A stretch of 26,066 nucleotides of DNA from CAZBEL01 sp964628055 (GTDB lineage: Bacteria > Fidelibacterota > Marinisomatia > Marinisomatales > TCS56): positions 1 to 26,066 of the forward strand of contig CAZVNL010000033.1 of the NCBI GenBank assembly GCA_964628055.1, given 5' to 3'. Positions 14,299 through 23,173 of the stretch are shown here, one piece after another. The notes below the pieces were generated by a model. That model worked only from the letters and a program-made list of their open reading frames with translations. It did not search any database and was not told the DNA's origin. The translations under genes and the position numbers were made by a program. Positions within the stretch are counted from its first letter, which is position 1. Each line of letters starts with the position of its first letter.

Positions 14299-15813
14299 AT
14301 GTGCGGCATCGTAGGGATTATTTCATCGCAACCTGTTTCGGGTGAATTGTACGACAGTCTCATTCACCTCCAGCACCGCGGCCAGGACGCCGCTGGCATG
14401 ATGACCTACGACGTGCGCATGCACAAGGAGAAGGGGTTAGGACTAGTTCGGGACATCTTCAACGCGGATAATATGGCGCTCATGACGGGCAACATTGGGA
14501 TTGCTCACACCCGCTACCCCACCCACGGCGGTTTCGGACACGGCGAAATACAGCCCTTGTGGACCGAAGTGCCCTACGGCATCGGCCTGGCCCACAACGG
14601 GAACCTGGTAAATTACCAGGAGCTGGCCCAGGCCATCCAGCAGGAAGAGAAGCGTTACCTCAACACCACCAGCGATACGGAAGTTCTATTACATCTCTTC
14701 GCCCATGCCCTGGACCATAACGGAAACCCCACTTCAGAACGTGAGTTCTTCGATCAGGTCTGCGGGGCCGTGCAACAGGTATTTGCACGGGCCAGCGGTT
14801 CCTTCTCCGCCGTTTGCATGATCGTGGGGAAAGGCCTGGTGGTTTTTCGGGACCCCCACGGCATCCGTCCACTCACGAAAGGCGTTCGGGTAAACACCGC
14901 GGGAACCTGGGACTACATCTTTTCCAGTGAGAATACCATGTTCTACGCTCTGGGTTACACCCTGGCGGGGAACGTCCATCCGGGGGAGGTGATTTATATC
15001 AGCGAGAGCGGGGCTTATTTTGAACGTGTTGTGCTAGAGAAGCAATTCACGCCATGCGTGTTCGAATACGTGTATTTCTCGCGGCCGGACGCGGTATTAA
15101 ACGACGTGAGTGTGTACCGGGCCCGTCTGCGCATGGGCCAAAACCTGGCGCAACTCTGGCAAGCAACCTTTCCGGGAGTGTTACCTGACATTGTGATCCC
15201 GGCGCCGGCCACGGCGAACACTGCGGCCCTTTCCCTGGCTCATACCCTTGGCGCGCGCTACTCCGAGGGCCTCTACAAGAATCCCTTCATCGGGCGCACC
15301 TTTATTATGCCGGGGCAGGCCGAGCGCCGCCGTTCGGTGAAATACAAGCTGGTACCCCAGGAGTTCGAAATCCGAGACAAGAAGGTGATGATCGTGGACG
15401 ACAGCATCGTTCGGGGAAACACCAGCCGTCAAATCGTAAAAATGGTTCGGGATTTCGGGGCCCGGGAGGTGTACTTCGTCTCCGCCTGTCCCCCGGTGAA
15501 ACACCCTTGCTTTTACGGGGTGGATATGCCCACGAAAGACGAATTAGTGGCGGCGCGCCTGACCGAGCAGGAAATACAGGAACACATTGGAGCCGACCGG
15601 CTCCTCTACCAATCCCTCGACAACCTTGTGGAAGCCGTTACCCGGAAAGGGGAGCATCACATCGATCGCCCCTGCTTGGCCTGTTTGGACGGCAAGTACA
15701 TAACTGGAGACGTGGACGACGGTAAAATATCAGAAATGGAGACTCGGCGGCAGAGGGAACGTCAACGGCGACGCACCAGCCGGAACGTTTTACTTTCAGG
15801 ATTAAGGTCATGA
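14299..15813 (+). CDS. purF: Amidophosphoribosyltransferase
   Basis: 504 aa; commits PRPP to purine synthesis by making phosphoribosylamine from glutamine. The N-terminal nucleophile hydrolase domain begins MCGIVG, so Cys2 is exposed by simple Met removal and there is no propeptide, as in the E. coli type. LQHRGQDAAG, RYPTHGG and LAHNGNLVN follow. The PRPP-binding motif is VDDSIVRGNTS (366-376). The last ~25 residues form an Arg-rich tail (RRQRERQRRR) which I do not recognise as conserved. The gene overlaps purD by ATGA. Confidence 0.96.
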   Translation: MCGIVGIISSQPVSGELYDSLIHLQHRGQDAAGMMTYDVRMHKEKGLGLVRDIFNADNMALMTGNIGIAHTRYPTHGGFGHGEIQPLWTEVPYGIGLAHNGNLVNYQELAQAIQQEEKRYLNTTSDTEVLLHLFAHALDHNGNPTSEREFFDQVCGAVQQVFARASGSFSAVCMIVGKGLVVFRDPHGIRPLTKGVRVNTAGTWDYIFSSENTMFYALGYTLAGNVHPGEVIYISESGAYFERVVLEKQFTPCVFEYVYFSRPDAVLNDVSVYRARLRMGQNLAQLWQATFPGVLPDIVIPAPATANTAALSLAHTLGARYSEGLYKNPFIGRTFIMPGQAERRRSVKYKLVPQEFEIRDKKVMIVDDSIVRGNTSRQIVKMVRDFGAREVYFVSACPPVKHPCFYGVDMPTKDELVAARLTEQEIQEHIGADRLLYQSLDNLVEAVTRKGEHHIDRPCLACLDGKYITGDVDDGKISEMETRRQRERQRRRTSRNVLLSGLRS

Positions 15814-17129
15814 ATATTTTGCTCATCGGTTCAGGCGCTCGCGAGCACGCCATCGCCAGGGCGTTGAAAGCCTCGCGCCACCCTGTTCATCTTTTCTGCT
15901 ACGCCTCCCACCGGAACCCGGGGATTGAGACCCTGGCAAATAAGCTGGTGGTGGGACGTTTAACCGACACAAAATCGATCGCTGCCTTCGCCTCCGAGCA
16001 GGATATCGGTTTTGCAATCGTAGGGCCAGAGGATCCCTTGAACGCCGGGGTGGTGGACCAACTTTTAGCCCAGCAAATACCCTGTGTAGGACCTACCCAG
16101 GCCCTGGCCCGGATCGAGACCAGCAAGACCTTTGCTCGCAAGCTCCTGTCAAAATACGGCATTGCCGCTAATCCCGCGTACCGGGCCTTCAATTCCCTGG
16201 AGGGGGCCCGGGAATATCTAAAACAGTTAGGGGACGACTACGTGGTGAAATACGATGGTCTCATGGGGGGCAAGGGGGTTAAAGTGGCCGGGGACCACCT
16301 CCATTCCCACGCGGAGGCGCTGGAATACTGCCGGCAACTGGTGAACCAAGGGAAGACCTTTCTCATTGAGGAAAAACTCGACGGTGAGGAGTTCTCCCTC
16401 ATGAGCTTCTGCGACGGAAAGCACCTAATTCACATGCCCCCGGTTCAGGATCATAAACGGGCCTTCATAGGGGACACCGGACCCAACACGGGCGGCATGG
16501 GTAGCTATTCCGGTCCGGGGGGTTCCTTACCCTTCCTCACCCCTGAAGATATTGCCGCGGCGCAGGCCATTAACAATGCCACAATCCAGGCCCTGCGCGA
16601 AGAATGCGGGGCTGAATACCTGGGCCTCCTTTACGGGGGATTCATGGCCACGGCCCAGGGAATCCGCCTGTTAGAGTATAATGCCCGGTTCGGCGACCCT
16701 GAAGCTTTGAACGTCCTGCCCCTTTTAGCTGCCGATTTGGTGGAGATCTGCCTGGGAATCGTCCAAGGGTGCCTCAACGCCGTCACCGTAGAATTTCACC
16801 CCCAGGCCACGGTCTGCAAATACGCCGCGCCGGAGGGCTACCCCACCAAGCCCGTGCGCGACGAACCCGTTGACACGGAAAAAGTGCAGAATCCAGCGCG
16901 GCTTTTCTACGGCTCCGTGGAAATCCGGAACAAGCAACTGTTTGAACTGGGATCGCGCGCAGTGGCGGTCGTGGGAATCGCCGACACCATAGAGGCCTCC
17001 GAACAACAAGCCGAGCAGGAAATCAGCCGCGTGGAAGGACCCCTATTCCACCGGGAGGATATTGGCACGCGAGCGCTAGTACAGAAGCGAGTGGATCACA
17101 TGAATTCCCTTAAAATAAAGCATGCTTGA
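15810..17129 (+). CDS. purD: Phosphoribosylamine-glycine ligase (GAR synthetase)
   Basis: 439 aa, an ATP-grasp ligase joining glycine to phosphoribosylamine. The N-terminal IGSGAREHAIA, the VGPEDPL segment, VVKYDGLMGGKGV in the ATP-grasp part, DTGPNTGGMG and the metal-site YNARFGDPE are all present. The start ATG overlaps the purF stop (ATGA), implying coupled translation. It is followed by a 118-bp gap before purN, the only sizeable gap in the second half of the operon. Confidence 0.96.
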   Translation: MNILLIGSGAREHAIARALKASRHPVHLFCYASHRNPGIETLANKLVVGRLTDTKSIAAFASEQDIGFAIVGPEDPLNAGVVDQLLAQQIPCVGPTQALARIETSKTFARKLLSKYGIAANPAYRAFNSLEGAREYLKQLGDDYVVKYDGLMGGKGVKVAGDHLHSHAEALEYCRQLVNQGKTFLIEEKLDGEEFSLMSFCDGKHLIHMPPVQDHKRAFIGDTGPNTGGMGSYSGPGGSLPFLTPEDIAAAQAINNATIQALREECGAEYLGLLYGGFMATAQGIRLLEYNARFGDPEALNVLPLLAADLVEICLGIVQGCLNAVTVEFHPQATVCKYAAPEGYPTKPVRDEPVDTEKVQNPARLFYGSVEIRNKQLFELGSRAVAVVGIADTIEASEQQAEQEISRVEGPLFHREDIGTRALVQKRVDHMNSLKIKHA

Positions 17130-17247
17130 ACTTACCCATCTACTATATACCAAAAACGTCATTACCGGAATAATTTGGCAATCGTGCTACGGAACTGTTG
17201 ACCTATGAAAATGTACTCGAGCACAATCCAGCCGAGAGAAAAACCCG
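17130..17247. other. Gap between purD and purN
   Basis: 118 bp with no gene. A TTGACC (about 17200-17205) could be a -35 element, but no good -10 follows at 16-18 bp, so I do not call a promoter. No hairpin with a T-run is seen, so read-through from purD into purN is likely. Confidence 0.3.
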
Positions 17248-17841
17248 GTGACTAAAACCGTCAGACTAGGTGTTCTTGGCTCCACCAAGGGTACTGATTT
17301 GCAAGCCATCCTGGATGCGATTCAACGCGGAGAACTGGACGCGGAAGTGGCGGTGGTAATTTCCAACCGGAAAAAGGCTTACATTTTAGAGCGGGCTCAA
17401 AATTACCGGGTGCCCGCTCTTTTCATTCCCCACAAGGGAAAAGTGCGGGAGGAATTCGATCGGGAACTCACGGCGGTTTTAAGGCAATACGACGTGGACC
17501 TGATTTTGCTCATCGGCTTTATGCGCATTCTTTCGGCGGAGTTCTGCCGGGAGTGGGCCGGACGCGTCCTCAACGTGCACCCCTCCCTGCTCCCCAAGTA
17601 CGCCGGGAGCATGGATACCAACGTCCACGAACAGGTACTCCAAAACAAGGACCCCGTCACCGGCTGCACCATCCACCTAGTGACGGCAGAAGTGGACCGG
17701 GGACCCATTGTCTTACAGAAACAATGTGCCGTTGACCCAATCGACACACCGGAGAGCCTCAAAGCCAAGGTGCAACAATTGGAAGGCGAGGCCTTTATTG
17801 AAATCCTCAACTGTTATGCCTGGACGGGACGACTGAAATAG
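17248..17841 (+). CDS. purN: GAR formyltransferase, divergent PurN
   Basis: 197 aa. It transfers formyl from 10-formyl-THF to GAR. The core NVHPSLLPKYAGS gives Asn109 and His111, matching E. coli Asn106/His108, and Asp150 in AEVDRGP matches Asp144. Two things differ from the common form: the N-terminal loop is GSTKGTDLQAI where most have GSGxGSNLQAI, and after the HPSLLP segment the chain reads SMDTNVHEQVL. The start is GTG at 17248. The position in the operon makes GAR the likely substrate; another formyltransferase role is possible but less likely. Confidence 0.9.
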   Translation: MTKTVRLGVLGSTKGTDLQAILDAIQRGELDAEVAVVISNRKKAYILERAQNYRVPALFIPHKGKVREEFDRELTAVLRQYDVDLILLIGFMRILSAEFCREWAGRVLNVHPSLLPKYAGSMDTNVHEQVLQNKDPVTGCTIHLVTAEVDRGPIVLQKQCAVDPIDTPESLKAKVQQLEGEAFIEILNCYAWTGRLK

Positions 17842-17893
17842 ACCTCCGCGTAAAACCAAAACCTTCACATAACAACCGTACTACAACAACCAC

Positions 17894-19450
17894 ATGACGA
17901 AACAGCCTCTATTAAACAGGGATACGCTTACCATCCAGCGGGCCTTGATTTCCGTCTCTAACAAACAGGGAATTGTGGACTTTGCCCGGGTTCTCGCTCA
18001 ATGGGGAGTCGAAATCCTCTCCACGGGCGGCACTGCCCAGACCCTCCGCGATGGCCACATTCCCGTTACGGACCTTAGCACCTACACCCAATTCCCGGAG
18101 ATCATGAACGGTCGGGTGAAGACCCTCCACCCGAAAGTAGCCGGGGGCATCTTAGGTCTGCGGGACCGGCATCAGCAGGAGGCCGATGACAATCAAATTG
18201 CCTGGATCGACTTAGTCGTGTGCAACCTTTACCCGTTCTCTGAAACCATTCAACGTGAGGACGTTACCTTAGAAGAAGCCTTGGAACAGATCGATATTGG
18301 CGGTCCTACGCTAATCCGCAGCGCCGCGAAGAACTTAAGCTGGGTGGGGGTGGTGGTGGACCCGCAAGATTACCAAAGCGTGTTAAGGGAGATGGACGCC
18401 CAGGGGGGGGTAACTTTCCCTACCCGTCAGCGCCTGGCGCGGAAAGCTTTCGCCCACACAGGCCGCTATGATGCAATCATTCACCAGTACTTGGAGACGG
18501 AGACGTTTCCGGAGACCCTCAACCTCAGTTACGTAAGGAAGGCGTCTCTGCGCTACGGAGAAAATCCCCACCAATCGGCGGCGGCCTATGCAGGGCTTAA
18601 CTACCAAGGAATGAGCATACTGAAAGCCACGGTACACCAGGGGAAGCAACTTTCATACAACAACCTCATGGATGCCGACGCCGCCCTGGCCTGCCTGCGG
18701 GAATTTGAGGAGACGGCCTGCGTGGTGGTGAAACACGCCAATCCCTGTGGGGTGGCCGTGGGGAAAGACCTCCTTGATATTTACAAACGGGCCTTTGACG
18801 CCGACCGGTTGTCTGCTTTTGGGGGCATCATCGCCTTGAACCGTCCCTGTACCGCTGCCGTGGCGGAGGCCGTCAAGGGTGTGTTTGTGGAAATTGTTTT
18901 GGCGCCCCGGTTCGAGCCCGAAGCACTCCAAATCCTCGCGAAAAAGAAAAACCTGCGCGTACTGGAAACAGGACCCATTACTCCCAGAAGGAAAATTCTG
19001 GAAACGCGCCATTTAGACGGGGGCCTTTTAGTCCAGGAAACCAACGTTAACGCGGTGACCCAAGAGGACCTTCGTCAGGTAACGAAAACCGAAGCCTCTC
19101 CAGAGGACCTGGCGGCAATGCTTTTCGCCTGGAAAGTGCTCAAATACGCTAAGTCCAACGCCATCGTGATCGCCAAAAGGGATGTTACAGTGGGCATTGG
19201 CGCCGGGCAGGTGAGCCGCGTGGAAGCGGTGGAAATCGCTCTCCGCAAGGGTAAAGAAAAGGTTAAGGGGGCTGTGTTGGCTTCGGACGCCTTTTTTCCC
19301 TTCCGGGATTCCATCGATTTACTGGCTGGAAAGGGACTCCGGGCCGTCATCCAACCGGGGGGCTCCATCCGTGACCGGGAAGTCATCGAAGCCTGTAACG
19401 AGCACGGCATCGCCATGTATTTAACTGGCATGCGCTGTTTCAAGCACTAA
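17894..19450 (+). CDS. purH: Bifunctional AICAR transformylase/IMP cyclohydrolase
   Basis: 518 aa, normal length. The N-terminal MGS-like domain (about 1-200) closes the ring to IMP: ALISVSNKQGIVDFA, LSTGGTAQTL and NGRVKTLHPK are its marks. The C-terminal transformylase domain formylates AICAR: LRYGENPHQ, then KHANPCGVA with Lys280/His281 of the catalytic pair, and SDAFFPFRDSID. It is the last purine gene of the cluster. Two perfect hairpin-like repeats follow within 170 bp. Confidence 0.97.
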   Translation: MTKQPLLNRDTLTIQRALISVSNKQGIVDFARVLAQWGVEILSTGGTAQTLRDGHIPVTDLSTYTQFPEIMNGRVKTLHPKVAGGILGLRDRHQQEADDNQIAWIDLVVCNLYPFSETIQREDVTLEEALEQIDIGGPTLIRSAAKNLSWVGVVVDPQDYQSVLREMDAQGGVTFPTRQRLARKAFAHTGRYDAIIHQYLETETFPETLNLSYVRKASLRYGENPHQSAAAYAGLNYQGMSILKATVHQGKQLSYNNLMDADAALACLREFEETACVVVKHANPCGVAVGKDLLDIYKRAFDADRLSAFGGIIALNRPCTAAVAEAVKGVFVEIVLAPRFEPEALQILAKKKNLRVLETGPITPRRKILETRHLDGGLLVQETNVNAVTQEDLRQVTKTEASPEDLAAMLFAWKVLKYAKSNAIVIAKRDVTVGIGAGQVSRVEAVEIALRKGKEKVKGAVLASDAFFPFRDSIDLLAGKGLRAVIQPGGSIRDREVIEACNEHGIAMYLTGMRCFKH

Positions 19451-19496
19451 AGATTAGCGTAAAATACGACCAATTGAAACTCCAGGTTGCGTCTAC

Positions 19497-19515
19497 TTCA
19501 AAGTCTAACTTTGAA
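19497..19515. repeat. Inverted repeat after purH
   Basis: TTCAAAGT, a CTA spacer and ACTTTGAA form a perfect 8-bp stem 46 bp past the purH stop. There is no T-run after it, so it is not a standard intrinsic terminator. It could stabilise the operon mRNA end or be a protein site. Confidence 0.4.
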
Positions 19516-19594
19516 ATAGCCAAGTATTAAGTTCTCTCATGGATTACAACATCATCGGAGTGAATGACAGAAGACGCGGTAAGTATTATTCATA

Positions 19595-19614
19595 TACATG
19601 CCGGACGGCATGTA
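19595..19614. repeat. Perfect 9-bp inverted repeat before the membrane-protein genes
   Basis: TACATGCCG, GA, CGGCATGTA: 20 bp of exact dyad symmetry apart from the central two bases. As RNA it would form an 8-bp stem with a GGAC tetraloop. It lies 43 bp before the start of the next gene, a good place for an operator or a 5' leader hairpin. No poly-T tract follows on either strand. Confidence 0.45.
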
Positions 19615-19657
19615 AAACAGGCCAACTACTTAAAACAATCTGTTTTCTCAACTACCC

Positions 19658-20116
19658 ATGAATTTAAAAAACACTCGCTTACAAACTTTGATTACCTATT
19701 ACGGCGTACTCCAAACCCTGCATATAATTGTGCTCGTTTGGGCCGGGATTCGTCTCTGGCGAACGGGGGTGATCGGTTTCCCGGCCCCGCCACCGGTGGG
19801 AGGTTGGGTTCACCAGGCCATTCCGTTTCTACTGGCTCTGGCGGGGGTGGACCTTATGCTAATTGTACTTTCCCTGGTGTTTGTTTACGGCTACTTTCGA
19901 AAGCGTAGTTGGTATAGGGACGTTGGGTTACTGGCCCTGGGCGGCTTTCACGCTTCGGCGCTGGTTTTCGGGTACGGTACAATCCAAACCGGGGCCTGGT
20001 CTGCACACCCAAGCAGCTACGTAGCCATGGTGGTTTTATTCGTCCCGGTCACGGTCCTCCTGGAGTGCATGCTGAAAGACATTGTATCCCCGGTGACTAC
20101 TGCAACAAACAAATAG
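19658..20116 (+). CDS. Hypothetical four-helix membrane protein
   Basis: 152 aa with about four hydrophobic segments (roughly 15-32, 50-74, 85-103 and 117-135) and short polar loops. A proline-rich loop (GFPAPPPVGGW) lies after the first helix. I do not recognise the family. ATG at 19658 is the best start; a longer overlapping frame beginning at 19564 is a different reading frame and lacks membrane character. The next small membrane protein starts 16 bp downstream, so the two are probably co-transcribed and may form a complex. Strand and hydrophobicity make it a credible gene. Confidence 0.65.
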   Translation: MNLKNTRLQTLITYYGVLQTLHIIVLVWAGIRLWRTGVIGFPAPPPVGGWVHQAIPFLLALAGVDLMLIVLSLVFVYGYFRKRSWYRDVGLLALGGFHASALVFGYGTIQTGAWSAHPSSYVAMVVLFVPVTVLLECMLKDIVSPVTTATNK

Positions 20117-20132
20117 CGAGAAGGATTCAATC

Positions 20133-20435
20133 ATGCAGGCTTACCAGTTTTACACGCCATTATTAGAGGGGCTGAAGGTAGGGTTTCATTTCCTCTTATT
20201 CACTCTCTTGGGAGTGGGGATCGGGTGTCGGTTTTGGAAGCCCGGCCCTTCCTGGGTAGGCTGGATCCACGCCGCCGTGTTTCTTAACTTCCTGGTGGGG
20301 GGAATCTATTCCGGAGTTCGGATGCTCACCACGGATCCGCTAAACGATATGCTCATCCGTCGCATCTTTGCCCTGGAAGCGTGGTTTTGCTTCGCCTGCG
20401 CCAGCTTTTACTTCCTGATCCTGTATGTATTTTAA
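20133..20435 (+). CDS. Hypothetical small membrane protein
   Basis: 100 aa with three hydrophobic segments (about 10-30, 41-62 and 80-99) and an AAGGA-like ribosome site before ATG. Aromatic residues are frequent near the membrane edges, and the C-terminus ends inside the last helix. There is no recognised motif. It forms a pair with the preceding membrane gene and converges with the GMC oxidoreductase, 65 bp away; that gap contains no clear bidirectional terminator. Confidence 0.62.
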   Translation: MQAYQFYTPLLEGLKVGFHFLLFTLLGVGIGCRFWKPGPSWVGWIHAAVFLNFLVGGIYSGVRMLTTDPLNDMLIRRIFALEAWFCFACASFYFLILYVF

Positions 20436-20500
20436 AAGCCGCCCGTTCGCAAATAATCCACTGTACAATACCTGACGGGCCGCGATAATAGTGACAGATG

Positions 20501-22114
20501 CTATCGCAATAACATCTGCCGGGTTTGGCGAAATTCTTCATCCGCCTCTTTGGGTGGCACCTGTTCTAAAATATATTCCGCCAGGGCGGTGATGGTGAGG
20601 CTGGGGTTCACAGCCAGGTTTACAGGAATCACCGACCCGTCGGCCACGTAGAGATTGTCGTAACCGTGAATCTTACCCTGGAAATCGATGACCCCATGCT
20701 CCGGGTCCGCCCCCCTGACGCAGCCGCCCAAGATGTGGGCCGTGGTGGAGGTGTCAAACAGCACTTCCGGTAAAACACTGAAGGCCTCCCCGGCGGTCTT
20801 CTCCGCCAGGCGCCGGGCGAAATCGTTGGCCACAGGAATGTAGGACGGTACTTTCTTCTCCGTATGGCGAAAGGAATTTAAGGAACGTTTTCCCAGCCTC
20901 CACCAGCGAGGCTTGTATTCCAGGCGCAGGTTGTTATCCACCTTCTGCATGACCAACAAGATGATGGTCCGCTCAGCCCAGCCGAAAGGATTGAGCGACC
21001 TCAGAAATCGCAAGGGATGCTGGAGGAGGGTTCCCAAGAAGCGTAACGGCCGGGGCCAGCGTTTTCCATCACCGACTAACAGCGTGGCCAAAAAGGACAT
21101 GGCATCCTGCCCTTTCCCATAGCGAACAGTCTCGATATGGGTATGGTCATCGGGATATACACCGGAGGTAATGGCAATCCCCTGGGAGTAGTCCACCGCC
21201 TTGCTCCCGGCCTTGGCTCCAACCAAGGCCTCGCTGTTGGTACGCACCACATTACCTAACTGAGGGGAAAGGTCGGACAGGGAACCTTTATGCTTGCATT
21301 TCAAGAGGAGTTTCACCGTCCCCAGAACACCGCCGCAGAAAAAGACGCCCCGGGCACGATACACCTTGCGGGGATGAAAAAACCCGGTTACGCGCTCCGC
21401 AAGCAGGGAATAACCATCTCCGTGGACTGGTTTCACATCAATGACCCGGGTATCGGGGATAATCTCCACCCCCAGGCGTTCTGCCAGGTAGAGATAATTT
21501 TTATCCAGGGTATTCTTGGCATTATAGCGGCAGCCCACCATGCAGCCGCCGCAGCGGGTACATCCTGCCCGCGGCGGACCAACACCGCCAAAATAAGGGT
21601 CGGGAACGGTTACCCCTTCTTCGCCGAAAAACACACCCACGTCGTTCACATGAAAGGTCTCTCCCCGGCCAATGTCCCGAGCGCACTCCTGGAGGAGTTC
21701 ATCGGCCGGGGTAATGACCGGGCTGGGGGTGGCACCCAACATGCGGCGGGCGCGTTCGTAATACGGTTTCAACACAGCCGCCATGTTTGGTTGGCCCCAG
21801 GCGGGATCGTTCAGCACCTCTTCCGGCGGTATCAGCAGATTGTTGGCGTAGACCAAGCTGCCTCCACCTACACCGGCGCCGTGCAAGACAAACACATCCT
21901 TTAGCAAGGTCATGGCTTGTATACCGTACAGCCCTAAGGATGGCCGCCAGAGAAACTTGCGCAGGTTCCAGTTCGTGCGAGGAAAATCTTCCGTGCGATA
22001 GCGCAAACCCTGTTCCAGGACAGCCACGCGGTAGCCTTTCTCCGCTAGGCGCAAGGCGGCTACCGAGCCGCCAAATCCCGAGCCAATAACGATATAATCA
22101 TAACCTTCCTGCAT
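20501..22114 (-). CDS. GMC-family FAD oxidoreductase (cholesterol-oxidase/fatty-alcohol-oxidase-like)
   Basis: 537 aa. The dinucleotide-binding motif GSGFGGSVAALRLAEKG (11-27) and VLEQG bind FAD. HGAGVGGGSLVYAN (78-91) is the second GMC block. The C-terminal part has the active-site AHILGGC and NPSLTITALAE, with VADGSVIP nearby. Residues 185-195 form CX2CX2CX3C (C185, C188, C191, C195) followed by NAKNTLDKNYL, as in the mycobacterial cholesterol-oxidase-like branch. The substrate is probably a sterol-like or long-chain alcohol; the product would be a ketone or aldehyde. The ALDH gene 2.4 kb away, on the other strand, could use such an aldehyde. There is no signal peptide. It is divergent from the patatin gene. 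Confidence 0.85.
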   Translation of the reverse strand: MQEGYDYIVIGSGFGGSVAALRLAEKGYRVAVLEQGLRYRTEDFPRTNWNLRKFLWRPSLGLYGIQAMTLLKDVFVLHGAGVGGGSLVYANNLLIPPEEVLNDPAWGQPNMAAVLKPYYERARRMLGATPSPVITPADELLQECARDIGRGETFHVNDVGVFFGEEGVTVPDPYFGGVGPPRAGCTRCGGCMVGCRYNAKNTLDKNYLYLAERLGVEIIPDTRVIDVKPVHGDGYSLLAERVTGFFHPRKVYRARGVFFCGGVLGTVKLLLKCKHKGSLSDLSPQLGNVVRTNSEALVGAKAGSKAVDYSQGIAITSGVYPDDHTHIETVRYGKGQDAMSFLATLLVGDGKRWPRPLRFLGTLLQHPLRFLRSLNPFGWAERTIILLVMQKVDNNLRLEYKPRWWRLGKRSLNSFRHTEKKVPSYIPVANDFARRLAEKTAGEAFSVLPEVLFDTSTTAHILGGCVRGADPEHGVIDFQGKIHGYDNLYVADGSVIPVNLAVNPSLTITALAEYILEQVPPKEADEEFRQTRQMLLR

Positions 22115-22228
22115 GAGCCGTGATAATCTAAAACCACCGGAAACCAGCCAATAGTCTTTTTTCAGGAAGCGAATTCCCCCGGTTAACGTCCCTGGCGTAA
22201 ATTAGCGGCACGTACGAGGAAACATCTG
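22115..22228. promoter_or_regulatory. Divergent intergenic region between GMC oxidoreductase and patatin genes
   Basis: 114 bp shared by two genes that start in opposite directions, so promoters for both should lie here. No -35/-10 pair stands out on either strand, and there is no strong palindrome. Shared control of the two lipid-related units is plausible. Confidence 0.35.
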
Positions 22229-23170
22229 GTGGAAAAGCAGTCAAAAAAAGTTGGCTTGGCTCTGGGGAGTGGTTCTTCCCGGGGATGGGCCCATATCGGG
22301 GTACTGGAAGCCTTAGAAGAACATCACATCCCCGTCCATTACCTGGCCGGGTCCAGTATTGGCGCCTATGTGGCGGCTATCTACGCCGGCGGTGGCCTGG
22401 ACAGCCTGAAGCAATTTGCCCTGAGTATGGATTGGCGCAAGGTTCTCACTTACGTGGATGTGGTCTTCCCCAAATCAGGTTTCTTAGATGGGAAAAAGGT
22501 GGCCGAACTGTACCGCATGCACACCTCTTCCGAGACCTTTAGTGATCTGGACATTCCGTTGGTTATTGTGGCTACCGACCTAAATACCGGGGAACAGGTA
22601 CTGTTAGACTCAGGGAATTTAGTGGAGGCCATCCGGGCCAGCATTTCCGTCCCCGGCATTCTGACGCCCTACCGTTACAAGGATCGCTGGCTGGTGGACG
22701 GCGGTTTAGTGGAGCCCACACCCGTTCAGGTGGTCCGTAACATGGGGGCCGACGTGGTCATCGCCGTTGACCTCAACACCGGTCTGATCTCTCGCCATGG
22801 AAAGCAACCTCACGACGCTGAATTCGAAGCTGCCTCTGCCAGGGTGGAGGCCGAACGGAAGGAAGTAATCGCCCGCTGGGTTAGGCAATACGGCCAGGCG
22901 GAACGACGCCTCCGGCGCAAGATTCGCCAGTGGTTTTCCAAGACCAACACACGGCCGCACATTATTGACGTAATCGGCTCTTCCGTGGGCATCATGCAGG
23001 AGCAGATCAGCCGTGTGCATTTAGCTATTAATCCCCCGGATATCCTCATCCAACCCCGTTTGGGAGATTTGAAAATGTTCGATTTCGACCAGGCAGATCG
23101 CTCCATCCAGGAGGGCTACCGCCGCACCGTGGAGAAAATCAAGGATATCCAGACCCTTTTACAATCCTGA
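22229..23170 (+). CDS. Patatin-like phospholipase (RssA/NTE type)
   Basis: 313 aa serine lipase with a Ser-Asp dyad. The glycine-rich oxyanion stretch GSGSSRGWAH (13-22), the GXSXG elbow GSSIG (41-45, Ser43) and DGG (157-159, Asp157) are all in place. It resembles the bacterial RssA/NTE-like subgroup that hydrolyses phospholipid or lysophospholipid acyl esters. There is no signal peptide or membrane helix, so it acts from the cytosol. An Arg/Lys-rich stretch at ~200-240 may touch membranes. The start is GTG at 22229. It is followed after 3 bp by the secernin-family gene, indicating one operon. Confidence 0.9.
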   Translation: MEKQSKKVGLALGSGSSRGWAHIGVLEALEEHHIPVHYLAGSSIGAYVAAIYAGGGLDSLKQFALSMDWRKVLTYVDVVFPKSGFLDGKKVAELYRMHTSSETFSDLDIPLVIVATDLNTGEQVLLDSGNLVEAIRASISVPGILTPYRYKDRWLVDGGLVEPTPVQVVRNMGADVVIAVDLNTGLISRHGKQPHDAEFEAASARVEAERKEVIARWVRQYGQAERRLRRKIRQWFSKTNTRPHIIDVIGSSVGIMQEQISRVHLAINPPDILIQPRLGDLKMFDFDQADRSIQEGYRRTVEKIKDIQTLLQS

Positions 23171-23173
23171 GCC

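Noticed and set aside
19564..19908. 114-aa open frame overlapping the first small membrane gene
   Set aside because: It lacks hydrophobic segments or motifs, and the frame at 19658 has clear membrane helices over the same DNA.
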